From Reticulitermes lucifugus (lineage: Eukaryota > Arthropoda > Insecta > Blattodea > Rhinotermitidae), in contig JAKCWW010000763.1 of the NCBI GenBank assembly GCA_026260175.1, positions 3,840 through 25,756 of the forward strand: a DNA stretch of 21,917 nt, read 5' to 3'. Both the position numbers and the translations under genes were made by a program. Below the pieces are notes generated by a model. It made no database searches and had not been told where the DNA came from. It worked only from the letters and a program-made list of their open reading frames with translations. Below, piece by piece: positions 9,770 to 18,230 of this stretch; positions within the stretch are counted from its first letter, which is position 1, and every line of letters starts with the position of its first letter.

Positions 9770-9810
9770 ACCAATCTACGCTACGTCAAATCCCAGAAGA
9801 TCGCAGATCT
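9770..9810 (+). repeat. Tandem partial copy of the Penelope-like tail
   Basis: ACCAATCTACGCTACGTCAA followed by TCCCAGAAGATCGCAGATCT repeats the end of the unit at 9720-9760. It could be a small tandem duplication or slippage product. Confidence 0.6.
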
Positions 9811-10071
9811 CATTTACTGAAAGCAGATTGTTATGCCGTGCGTATATTTCCTTACGCACTGAACTAGTGTCTTACACATTGTTGCTCAATGAAATGGGTG
9901 GTATGTGGATTAACAGTTTATTAATTCCAAAAACTAACAAATATGTAAATATTTCTCAACTTCATGCATGTAATTGTAAAGCTTATCAATAAAACCTCCA
10001 AAAATTATAGACGAAAATAACTCAGATGTAAATTGCATCGGCGTTTCATTCTGTTAGCCTTCAATCTGGCA
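9811..10071. other. No gene recognised
   Basis: AT-rich spacer with no visible motif. Confidence 0.5.
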
Positions 10072-10326
10072 GATCCCAGAGGCCGCGCGGTGTAAGGAGT
10101 GGGTCTGAAGCCGTTCGCTTGCTGGGATTGTGGGTTCGAATCCCGTAGAGGGCATGGATGTCTCTCTCTTGTGAGTGTTGGGTGTTGTCAGGTAAAGGTC
10201 TCAGAGTTGGGCTGATCACTCTTCCAGAGGAGTCCTACTAAGTGTGGCGTGTCTGAGTGTGATCGTGAAGCCTCGATAATGATGTGGCCCTAGCCCACTA
10301 TGGGATCTCGTGCCATGGAAAAAAAA
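10072..10326 (+). mobile_element. tRNA-derived SINE (family S1), full length
   Basis: It begins GATCCCAGAGGCCGCGCGGT (tRNA-like 5' end and A-box region), has the B box GGTTCGAATCC at 10133-10143, and ends with an A run at 10319-10326. Body blocks CTGATCACTCTTCCAGAGGA and GTGTCTGAGTGTGATCGTGAAG match the minus-strand copies at 2899 and 16442. No clear TSD was found, which fits an old copy. Confidence 0.87.
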
Positions 10327-11716
10327 CTCGTTAATTTGAATTACGTCACACGTTTTACAGTTACCATTCTTATGGAGGTTAGCTCTTTCCCGTTCCTTAC
10401 CCAGTACACCAAAATTGTGTTCGTCCAATGAATAAGAAGTTGCGAGATTGTACAGCAAATCGCCTCTGCCCACTAACAACAAAGAATGGAGAAGATAAAA
10501 GTGATGTGGCCGAGTTCGTACGGCCGTTTCTTACAAAGTATCGCCCATCGCAAGCAACACATATCGATTGACGAGCGCCGCCGCAGAGAGATAGCAGAAC
10601 CCGCTGCAGCCACCAGCACGCGATCGACAGGAAAACATAGAACAGCAGATTGCGTTAAAAGCACGGGCAGTAGGCTGCTATCAAGTAAAACATCACACAC
10701 AGAGTACAACACACTCTGGCGGCAGCACAAAGATAATATTATGTTACTATACCAAAATACGTGTATTTATTTTGAACAGAGCTGCACTGTATATGTGTAA
10801 ATGTTGAAGTGAACTAAGGTGCAGTATGTAATATGGGCAAGTGCGCATCTTCCTGGTGGAGGCAAAGTGAAGTATGGACTAACTTTTTATATGATTTGTA
10901 AATGAGTTTCGGGCCTTGGAGGATCCATCGTTAGTCCCTTCTGCCTGAGCAAATTCTTCGATGAACCTGAAACCTAAGTTTGTCAGAATAAACGTAAGAA
11001 AATCAGGGCTAATTGCAGAATGATGGCTCAAGGGAAGGTTGTAAGCTCTAACTTATTAAAATCTGTTTTATGAAATTTACAACCAATTTTATATGCAAGT
11101 AGAAGCTCTGTGATTGTAAAATTGGCACAAATGTATTTGAGATATATATATATATTCTGACTTTTCTTTTGATGTGCTTTTCACTTAAAAGCAAGTACTA
11201 TTTTTCTAAAGATATTTCTTTCATCTTATACTCTAATAAAAATTTTTTTAAAAAATACTAAAGTATATTTGCAAGTAAATCTTTTCAAAAATGTCACCTG
11301 CTGCAGAGAACTTTCACTGTAGGCGTGTTAAATTTGATAACTGTCCTGCATGAAATCGATCAGAAAAGTCTTTCTGAATTTCTTAGGGCTAGCATTGCTA
11401 ATGTAGGGTTTGCAGCTTGCCCTTAATAATGTATATTCCCCTCGGGACGCTACAATGTACATCTGTACTTATACAGCTAGTCCGAATTAACAAGGGGTTT
11501 GAACTGATAATGTAAAGTAGAACGTACACCGTGCAAGGGTCATACTTTGGAGCCTCTCTCATGCATTACAGGTATCTCGCACTCTGACAGGAACAATGCC
11601 ATGAAGGACCTTCCCAAAACACATGCCCTAAAACATAATACAGTTTAAACTGCCTATAATGGAACCGCAAGGTACCGAAATTTATTCCTTTCTAAGAAGG
11701 TCCCGTTTAATACAAG
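10327..11716. other. No supported gene; CpG-rich island around 10495-10730
   Basis: A GC-rich, CpG-rich segment carries overlapping frames on both strands (plus 10486-10800, 104 codons; minus 10473-10730, 85 codons). No domain is visible in either, so I do not call a gene. It could be an exon or a promoter-proximal CpG cluster. The rest is AT-rich, with a short TA run near 11144-11154. Confidence 0.35.
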
Positions 11717-11729
11717 TACTTGAAGCTTG

Positions 11730-12009
11730 GGGGGGCCGGGATAGCGTAGTCGGTATAGCGACTCGCTACGGGCTGGACGTTCCGGGGATCGAATCCCGGT
11801 GGGGGCGAGATTTTTCGCAGCCGTCCAGACCGGCTCTGGGGCCCAACAAGCCTCCTATACAATGGGTACCTGGTCTCTTTCGCGGGGGTAAAGCGACCGG
11901 GGCGTGGAGTTGACCACCCACCCTCATCTAGCGCCGAGGTTAAAGAAAGAGTAGAGCTATATATCTACTCCCCCTCTGGGCCTTCGTGGCCTGTTCTAGG
12001 GAGGGCTTT
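11730..12009 (+). mobile_element. tRNA-derived SINE (family S2), full length with 13-bp TSD
   Basis: TACTTGAAGCTTG flanks the element at 11717-11729 and 12010-12022, an exact match. The head has an A box TAGCGTAGTCGG and a B box GGGATCGAATCCC at 11785-11797, with flanking pairing typical of a tRNA T arm. The body carries CCAGACCGGCTCTGGGG, GGGGTAAAGCGACCGGGGCG and CTAGCGCCGAGGTTAAAG. The tail holds TCTGGGCCTTCGTGGCCTG and a short T-rich end. The exact TSD suggests a fairly young insertion. The 84-codon frame here is an artefact. Confidence 0.93.
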
Positions 12010-12022
12010 TACTTGAAGCTTG

Positions 12023-12733
12023 AATCCTTGGTACTTCAGATCTACGGAAATGTAAATTGTTTACGCTAAAGACAGGTTTCCCTTATGCCTGTGTTCCATT
12101 TAAGACAGGTTTAACTATATTGTTTCAGTGAGAAAACAAACCCACTGAACTGGCAGTACAGTAGGCCTGTAATAACTCAGCAAAATAATATGCCTCATTC
12201 TACTCTACATTAATATGCGTATTATTTAATAGCCAGGGAATATTCATGTGCCCTTTTTTGGGCAGGCCTCGAACGGACGACCATTTCGTAACTTGCTCGG
12301 ACCGTCTTGTAATAAAGTATACGGAAATATAAAATTGCTTTTCTTGTACTACTTAGTTTTAATCAACGCGTAATTAATATCTGTAACTTTGTGTGGGCTT
12401 CCGTACTACATTGAAGTCTATATGCGCCTTTAAACATTTAAACCATAGAGGTTAACATATATACCGCCAGGTTTAACACCAAAAAGTCTCAATTTTGTGA
12501 CACATGATAGTGCAATGGAAGAAACAAATGCTGAATTATTCTTACTTATCAATTAATTTAAGTTTTGAATGGACTACTTTGACGTCATGTTCAGCCTGTT
12601 ATTAATATTCACTCTTTTACATCAGTTTCAGAACTTCTGAAATGTCTTTACCAACAGATAGAACTATATATTGACATCTGTTTTAACTATCGGAACTAAC
12701 ACAACACTTTAAACACTGTGCATTTATTTATCC
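12023..12733. other. No gene recognised
   Basis: AT-rich spacer without visible motif. Confidence 0.5.
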
Positions 12734-12771
12734 TCTACAACATGTTTCGGCCGATTGTATCATCAGGTAGA
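12734..12771 (-). ncRNA. Minimal hammerhead ribozyme-like motif (copy A3, stem II decayed)
   Basis: Minus strand: stem I TCTAC (12767-12771), core CTGATGA (12760-12766), one U, a 10-nt stem II region that no longer pairs well, then GAAA (12745-12748). C-AT-GTT follows (12739-12744), then stem I return strand GTAGA (12734-12738). Stem I is a perfect five pairs and differs from copies A1 and A2 on both strands, which supports real pairing. The segment ACATGT is self-complementary and would let two molecules form stem III together. Loss of stem II suggests reduced or no activity. Confidence 0.6.
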
Positions 12772-12959
12772 ATTACAATAACATAATTGGAAAAGTATAC
12801 TGAGGTGGATTCCTCCTTTTCACAATTCAAACGTTAAAAGTACATAAACTGAATATTATACCCTATAAAGGAATAATATTAAGACACATACAACGGTAGT
12901 TAAAATTTGTTAAAATATTATTTTTCCTGTATGGGGAATAATAATCATCTGTGGTCTTT

Positions 12960-13042
12960 TGGGTAATTACACGGCGTCGTGTGGTAATTATTTACCGACG
13001 TTTCGGGACAACGTGTCGGTACCATCTTCACGGGTCAAGATT
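12960..13042 (-). repeat. Penelope-like terminal repeat with degenerate hammerhead (B5)
   Basis: The minus strand reads CTTGACCCGTGAAGATGGTA, CCGACACGTTGTCCCGAAAC, GTCGGTAAATAATTACCACA, CGACGCCGTGTAATTACCC. It is nearly the same as B1 at 8611. Stem II is GGTAC/GTCCC (four of five). Confidence 0.65.
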
Positions 13043-13560
13043 TCCTCATTGGAATCTAAGGAAGGACTAAGTTTCACCGTCCTCATGAGTAGCGTAACTC
13101 TCCAAATGAAGCATTTGGCTATACATTAAGAGGTTCTAGTCCCACATTTTAAAATATTAAAATACAACATAATATCCTACTATCTACATTATTTAAATTT
13201 ACCATGCCTCCTAGGTAATTATATTATTATTGTAACCTGCTTTGACTCTTGGGCGCCTTCTGTTTTAAAAGTTACCTGATTATATCAGATCCATGGAGTT
13301 TTCTTTTTTTATTTTTTCAAATCTGCTTCTCCTATATCCGTTACCGTTGTGTGAAAATTATTGTTAGTGCGCTTGTGTGGATGTCCCGGATACGCTTATC
13401 GCTCAGCTTCTTATCTCAAGACATGTTGCAGCCGTTGGTCAGCTAGAATTTGCAACGTCAGTAACCCTCGATCGCTGTTCTTCTAATCTTGGTAGCTCCT
13501 GCCTCGTACTGTTGTCGCCATATCACCCTCTATTTCTTCTTTAATTTCTATAGTTTTATA
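13043..13560. other. No gene recognised
   Basis: AT-rich; the frame 13249-13446 has no domain and is hydrophobic by base composition. 13489-13560 may be the decayed upstream part of the transposase relic at 13561. Confidence 0.4.
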
Positions 13561-13722
13561 CCTTCTACACCAAAAGGAAGGGAATCTTTGTTGATTCTTG
13601 ATGCATTTGGCGGTCATGTTAAAGATATAAAGCCTAATGTTGACTATATGTACCACTGTAACACTGAGCAAATCTGCGTTCTGCCCACAAACTGTATTTC
13701 TGTGATTTGTATGGTTATGTAG
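13561..13722 (+). pseudogene. Pogo/Tigger-like transposase relic (DDE_1 segment)
   Basis: The frame reads PSTPKGRESLLILDAFGGH, a spacer, then NTEQICVLPTNCISVI and a stop after CMVM. In pogo/Tigger/jerky-type transposases the second catalytic Asp sits in LL(I/V)LD...H. This is followed by N(T/V)...(V/F)(I/L)PP..TS..QP.D. Here the Asp is codon 13600-13602 and the PTN-CIS block matches. The QPMD that would carry the third acidic residue is replaced by CMVM and a stop. Only about 54 codons survive, with no termini seen. The call rests on motif order. Confidence 0.55.
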
Positions 13723-14024
13723 AAACCAGCGATTATTTGCTTAAAAAATATTAACACTTTGCCTTTCAAATTATTATTGTAAATTGCAACAGTTTGGTAA
13801 AAATAAATTTTGCAGTAAATCTCTAATCTTCGAAGTTTAAAAGCAGCCATTAAATGGCAGGAAATTAGGAATACTAACAGAAACATTGTAAAATTACTTG
13901 TCGATGAGAGCTCGACATTGGAATTGGCACAACGGAAAGTCTTGTCGAGTTTAACTCGACATTGGACCGATAACAACGGTTAACTGATTTTTCTGTATAA
14001 TTGAGACGAAGTTTGTTGTATGGA
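13723..14024. other. No gene recognised
   Basis: It contains a local direct repeat: TCGACATTGGA at 13911-13921 and 13958-13968 (GAGCTCGACATTGG and TAACTCGACATTGG). The minus frames crossing it run into the SINE and are artefacts. Confidence 0.5.
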
Positions 14025-14310
14025 ACCGGAATAGCGTAGTCGGTATAGGGACTCATTAAGGACTGGACGGTCCGGAGATCGAATCCCACTGGGAGCGAGA
14101 TTTTCCGCACCCGTCCAGACCGGCCCTGTAGCCCAGCCATCCTCCTGTAAAATGGGTACCGGCTGTCTTTCCTGTGGGTACAGCGGCCGGAGCGTGGCGT
14201 TGACAACTCACTCGCATCTAGCGTCGAGATTATAGAAAGTGTAGAGTTATACCTCTCTTCTCCCTCTGGTCCTTCATGACCTGTTATACTGTGAACTTTA
14301 CCTTTCACCT
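14025..14310 (+). mobile_element. tRNA-derived SINE (family S2)
   Basis: It aligns end to end with the SINE at 11730. Shared parts are the head ACCGGAATAGCGTAGTCGGT with a B-box region GGAGATCGAATCCC, the body CCAGACCGGCCCTGTAGCCC, and the tail CATCTAGCGTCGAGATTATAG and TCTGGTCCTTCATGACCTG. It has many CpG-decay-like changes, so it is older than the 11730 copy. No convincing TSD was found. The 144-codon minus-strand frame (13874-14308) is its antisense and not a gene. Confidence 0.88.
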
Positions 14311-14604
14311 TTACAGTGTTGTCTGTGAGGTTCGGGCTGACGTCATATAATTGTGCGCGTATAATTTAGATGAAATTCAGTCTTGAAACCGTTCAACAGT
14401 CCACAGAATCATCGTTATTTAAAATAACAATGTGCCATTTTTAAAATATGTTTAGGAAGCAGACTTGTTACCACAAGAGAGCGATGTTTATGGAAAGGTC
14501 ACATTGACCTACATCTGCCATCATTTGCAGTGCTGCTAACGTCAGGTTTTGAAGACAAGCGAAAAGTGCGTGCTTTTAGGTTTTACGAAGCAGTGTAGGT
14601 GAGG
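14311..14604. other. No gene recognised
   Basis: Unassigned spacer. Confidence 0.5.
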
Positions 14605-14700
14605 TGCCTTTTCTTGTGGGATGTGACACTACGTCACTGCGTTCCCGACGTTTCGAGACAATGTAATGGTCTAATCTTCAAGGGTCAGAATTTTCAAGAA
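14605..14700 (-). repeat. Penelope-like terminal repeat with degenerate hammerhead (B6)
   Basis: Minus strand: CTGACCC, TTGAAGA, U, stem II TAGAC/GTCTC (four of five), GAAAC, GTC, GGGAACGCAGTGACG, ending CATCCCACAAGAAAAG. The layout is the same as B1 and B5. The plus-strand frame at 14599-14796 is the antisense translation of the repeat. Sequence to about 14745 (GGCGTCATATCGCAGCAGG) may belong to a second partial copy. Confidence 0.55.
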
Positions 14701-14745
14701 GAATTCTTGGATCCAGTAACAAGGCGTCATATCGCAGCAGGACGG

Positions 14746-16170
14746 ATACCTAAGTTTAAAGCGCATTATTCGTATTCCGCTTCCCTTTTATATTAACCGA
14801 CTTTTCGTTGTAGACGATGGGGAATTACTGAAATTGAAGTTAAAAATCTAAATGCACGTACATAAGATTAATACTGAGGCTGCAGAACTTAATTAAAGCA
14901 GGGGAAGTATATGTTTATTATGTTGTAGGCTGTTTATGATAGGGGCTCTGGAATCTGCTGTATTCGCTTGTTCTGCTGGAGGAACCGCATGTAACTGAGC
15001 AGCTAAATTCCGCGAAGTCACCGCACGTTTTAACACACACGTTTCTGTGTATTAAGTTTTTATTCATCTCTAACAGGAAAACAGCATCTGAAATTTCGTT
15101 ATTAAATTCTTTTAATATATACATGTATAACTTTTTCCCCAAAAGCAAACAAAAGTTTAAGGATCTACAAACGTACCATCAGCATCTCGCTCGATGATAA
15201 TATTTCTGGCCAGTATTCGAGAGAGGTCCTCTTTGAATCTCGGCCTTAATGCTGATTATATTGACTGATTTCGTGTTTTTACTCAGTGTTTCAAGAGTAG
15301 TGACATAATATTACATTATATTAGGTTAGGTCCTCTTCGGTCCACATCCTTTGCAGTTATTCTTCCTTAATCATCCTACCACGTGACGATATAAAGTATG
15401 AGTTAATGACTGTCATTAAATAAATCATATATAAATAACAAAATTAATTAATAAACCACATTCAAATTCGCAATTTATTAATGCAGCAGTGAACTGACTA
15501 ATTGCAGTTAGCAGCACGTCTAACGCAATTTAAAAGAGTATTTTTGATATAGTAATTTTAATTAGTGAGTGTTTGTAATTAACTCAGCTACTGACTTTCA
15601 CTTTTAAGAAGGGCTACAGGGTTTTGCAATGATTACATTTTGAGCAGACTCTCGCCTCTTAACATTATGCTAAAACTTTATTTGAAGCGCCTAACTGAAG
15701 GCACTGCAGCAGAAGCAAAGCCTGAACAATCCCATTAACACATACCAAAGGGAAACACACGGATTAACAGTTTCAGAATTAATGTTCCATACTCCAGACA
15801 TTCACAGATATTACCAATTTTCTTGTCCAGTTTTACACGAAGTCTCTCAAAGGCTCATTTAAAATTATCTTCCTACAGGGAACAGTCTTATCTCCAGAAA
15901 TGGTGTTAAGTAATGAATTGTTGATGATATTGGTGGTGTTGATGGCAGAAAAATCTTTGATACTAAAACTGCCTCTGAGAGATCAATTTTTTTTTTCACA
16001 AAGGACTTCTCGCAATAGTGTAATAGAAAATTAACTAACAAGCTAAAGGAAGTTATAAAACTCACTGGTAGACGGGAGATACAGAGACTCTAATGGCTGC
16101 AGGACCAATTCATATTTGGACCAAAGTCTTTTTTACGGTTTGTCTCAGTATTTCCAGGCGAATACCCAGA
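14746..16170. other. No gene recognised
   Basis: A long AT-rich stretch. Frames at 14918-15148 (minus) and 15865-16065 (minus) show no domain. An isolated TTAGGTTAGG at 15322-15331 is too short to be a telomeric array. Confidence 0.45.
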
Positions 16171-16257
16171 CTGCCTTTTTTTGTGGCGCAACAGTCCAAC
16201 TCCGGCCTAGGCTGTCTCATGTTGAGGTTTCTAATTCACACACAATTAGAAACGCGC

Positions 16258-16288
<31 letters not shown>

Positions 16289-16431
16289 CAGTAGGACTTC
16301 TCTAAACGAGTGATCAGCTCGTCGCAGAGGCCGCCACCTACACAACACACAACAAACACAAAATTCGAAACTGCGATCCCAGAAACCGAGCCGCCGTAGA
16401 CCTACGCCTTATGTCGCACGGCCACGGGGAT
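16171..16431 (-). mobile_element. tRNA-derived SINE (family S1), interrupted by simple repeats
   Basis: Read on the minus strand it starts at ATCCCCGTGGCCGTGCGAC and keeps the S1 body (GCGACGAGCTGATCACTC). It ends at the A-rich tail, seen as the T run from 16176. The B box is mutated. In the place where the neighbouring copy has a short CACACC-type stretch, this copy carries a hairpin and an expanded (CG)n(CA)n tract (16227-16286). Plus-strand frames at 16093-16313 are artefacts of that tract. Confidence 0.78.
16227..16286. repeat. 10-bp hairpin plus (CG)7(CA)10 tract
   Basis: GTTTCTAATT (16227-16236) and AATTAGAAAC (16244-16253) are exact reverse complements around a CACACAC loop. The right arm ends in the first C of a (CG)7 run (16253-16266), which runs straight into (CA)10 (16267-16286). 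The 34-bp alternating purine-pyrimidine run is of the kind that can adopt Z-DNA. Confidence 0.92.
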
Positions 16432-16441
16432 CCTTCCCTGT

Positions 16442-16707
16442 TTTTTATCCCTATGGCTCAACAGCCCCTAGGGGGCCTAGGTCTCCTCATTTTTCGAGGT
16501 TTCGCGATTACATCATTTAGACACACCACACTCGGTAGGACTCCTCTGGACGAGTGACCAGCCAGTCGCAGAGACTTCTACCTGACAACACACAACACTC
16601 ACAAGAGACAGACAGACATCCATGCCCCCGGTGGGATTCGAACCCACGATCTCAGCAAGCGAGAGGCCGTAGACCCACGCCTTAGACCGCACGGCCACTG
16701 GGATCGG
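16442..16707 (-). mobile_element. tRNA-derived SINE (family S1) with perfect 10-bp TSD
   Basis: CCTTCCCTGT occurs at 16432-16441 and 16708-16717, exactly flanking the element. On the minus strand it begins CCGATCCCAGTGGCCGTGCG, has the intact B box GGTTCGAATCC within GTGGGTTCGAATCCCACC, and ends in an A run (T16442-16446). It landed immediately next to the 5' end of the older SINE at 16171-16431. The 61-codon minus frame is the translated SINE. Confidence 0.93.
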
Positions 16708-16717
16708 CCTTCCCTGT

Positions 16718-17653
16718 CTTTACCGTACATAATTAACTTCTCATTTCACATCGCAGGGCCTCTATAATTTACACTGCGTCGCTAAACAAACGACGAATAC
16801 AACGCTGATCTGATACTTTCACCATGCTTCGTCTGCCATATTTAGACCGACTTTGTTGCCCATTCTTTTACCCGCATGATACCGAAATTCTTCCAAGGGC
16901 GCGAGGCGGTCTTCTTCTACTGCTGAGGTCAACAACATTTGGAGGATATTTACGTACATTCCCCGTTTATGCCTTCTGTGAATGGAGCAGAAATACTAGA
17001 CCAACTTTGTCTACCTAAATCAAAATATGAAACTCTTCTTACACTCTGATTTTAACGTGCTTTCTCGCTGTATACCAGTAAATTCCAAAATATTTTGCCG
17101 TTGAACACTGGTGTTCTATGAGCTCAATGGAGGGATTTTGCCAACGATATCGAGAAACGGCTGCTTTTTCGCAAATTCCTGGAAAAAATACGCTAATGCA
17201 ATATTTTTTCAACTTAATTAATTTTCAGACTAGGTAATAGTTACAATTGAAATAAATTTTGCACCTTTACCCCTTACGTCTATCAGGCCGGTCTGATGGA
17301 CAAAACATGTTACTTTTACGCGATAACCGTAACAGAGCCGCCTTAAAAAATCGTCCTGTATAAGAATTATAACCAGACAATGGACTGTATTCAACATAAC
17401 ATTCTTATATTTCGTCCAAGTGTTTCACACCTCTTCGTCTACTGTAAAAATGACGAAGCTCCTCATTATGCAATTATATCTTAGCCCCTGATATTCCCTG
17501 TCTCAGGTTGTCCAACTGCAGCCTGGACTTTGGGTCGATTCTTGTGGCCCACAAACAATCACACAAAGAATGGGTTCAGTTATAGGGCCAATTGGAGGAA
17601 GGGATTATGATGTGCACTAAGACTTCGCGGTTCGAAAGCAAAATGTGAAAATA
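16718..17653. other. No gene recognised
   Basis: Unassigned. CTCAGGTTGTCCAACTGCAG and GTGGCCCACAAACAATCACA at about 17503-17562 faintly recall hAT element ends, but no matching opposite end or 8-bp duplication was found. A TA dinucleotide at 17652-17653 is one side of the target duplication of the next element. Confidence 0.4.
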
Positions 17654-18228
17654 CAGGGTTATCGAAAAAGAATGCCGGGATTATAAAAACCTATCACTCA
17701 AAAACTGTTAAACATATCGAAATAATTCAAGTGTTAAAATGTGGCAAAAGAACGTAGGTTTTGGACGTGCTCAGTTAATGGGTGGGGGTAGCGAGCGAGC
17801 GACCTTGAAAAGCCTGCCTGTGCGCAGAGCCTTGAATGAGAAGTTCCCCGACGCCTGTACTGGGAGGGGCGGACCAATTCCCTGGCCTCCCAGAAGCCCA
17901 GATCTTACCCCGATGGACTTTTTTTGTGGGGATACGTCAAGAACTGTGTGTGTGGTGAAAAGATTGGGGATCTCCAGCACCTACGGGATAGGATCGCAAC
18001 AGCCATCGCAATTGTAACTCCAGACATAATTTTCAGCGGGCTTGGCACGAGATCGAATACCGTCTTGATGTCTACCGAGCGACAAATGGAGCACATATCA
18101 AAACATTCTAAGGTAAGACAAAAACTTAGACATTCCTTAGCATTTTAACACTTGAATCATTTCAATACGTTGAACAGTTTTTGAGTGACACCTTTTTATA
18201 ATCCCGGCATTCTTTTTCGATGACCCTG
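17654..18228 (+). mobile_element. Tc1/mariner-type element, 575 bp, with 88-bp TIRs and TA duplication
   Basis: The left terminal inverted repeat (17654-17741) and right one (18141-18228) are both 88 bp and match at 80 of 88 positions. Both begin CAGGGT(T/C)ATCGAAAAAGA. TA flanks the element at 17652-17653 and 18229-18230, the standard target duplication of the Tc1/mariner (IS630) superfamily. The 399-bp interior keeps only the C-terminal part of a transposase, so the element is a non-autonomous internal-deletion derivative. It could still have been moved by a transposase that binds these termini. Confidence 0.95.
17829..18111 (+). pseudogene. Tc1/mariner transposase C-terminal remnant
   Basis: Three frames join in order: ALNEKFPDACTGRGGPIPW then PPRSPDLTPMDFF; WGYVKNCVCGEKIGDLQHLR and DRIATAIAIVTPD; and finally RAWHEIEYRLDVYRATNGAH, ending at the stop 18109-18111. 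These are hallmarks of insect Tc1/mariner-type transposases: WPPRSPDLTPLDFFLWGYVK, then W.EI.YRLD.CR...GAHIE. SPDLTP carries the third catalytic Asp. The first two acidic residues and the whole DNA-binding region are deleted. One frameshift lies in the T7 run at about 17920-17926, and a second at about 18030-18040. It cannot make a working enzyme. Confidence 0.88.
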
Positions 18229-18230
18229 TA

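Noticed and set aside
13874-14308. 144-codon minus-strand open frame
   Set aside because: Most of it is the antisense of the S2 SINE at 14025-14310.
15322-15331. TTAGG insect telomere repeat
   Set aside because: Only two units, embedded in ordinary sequence.
17503-17562. hAT transposon terminus
   Set aside because: Only a loose resemblance; no opposite terminus or 8-bp target duplication found.
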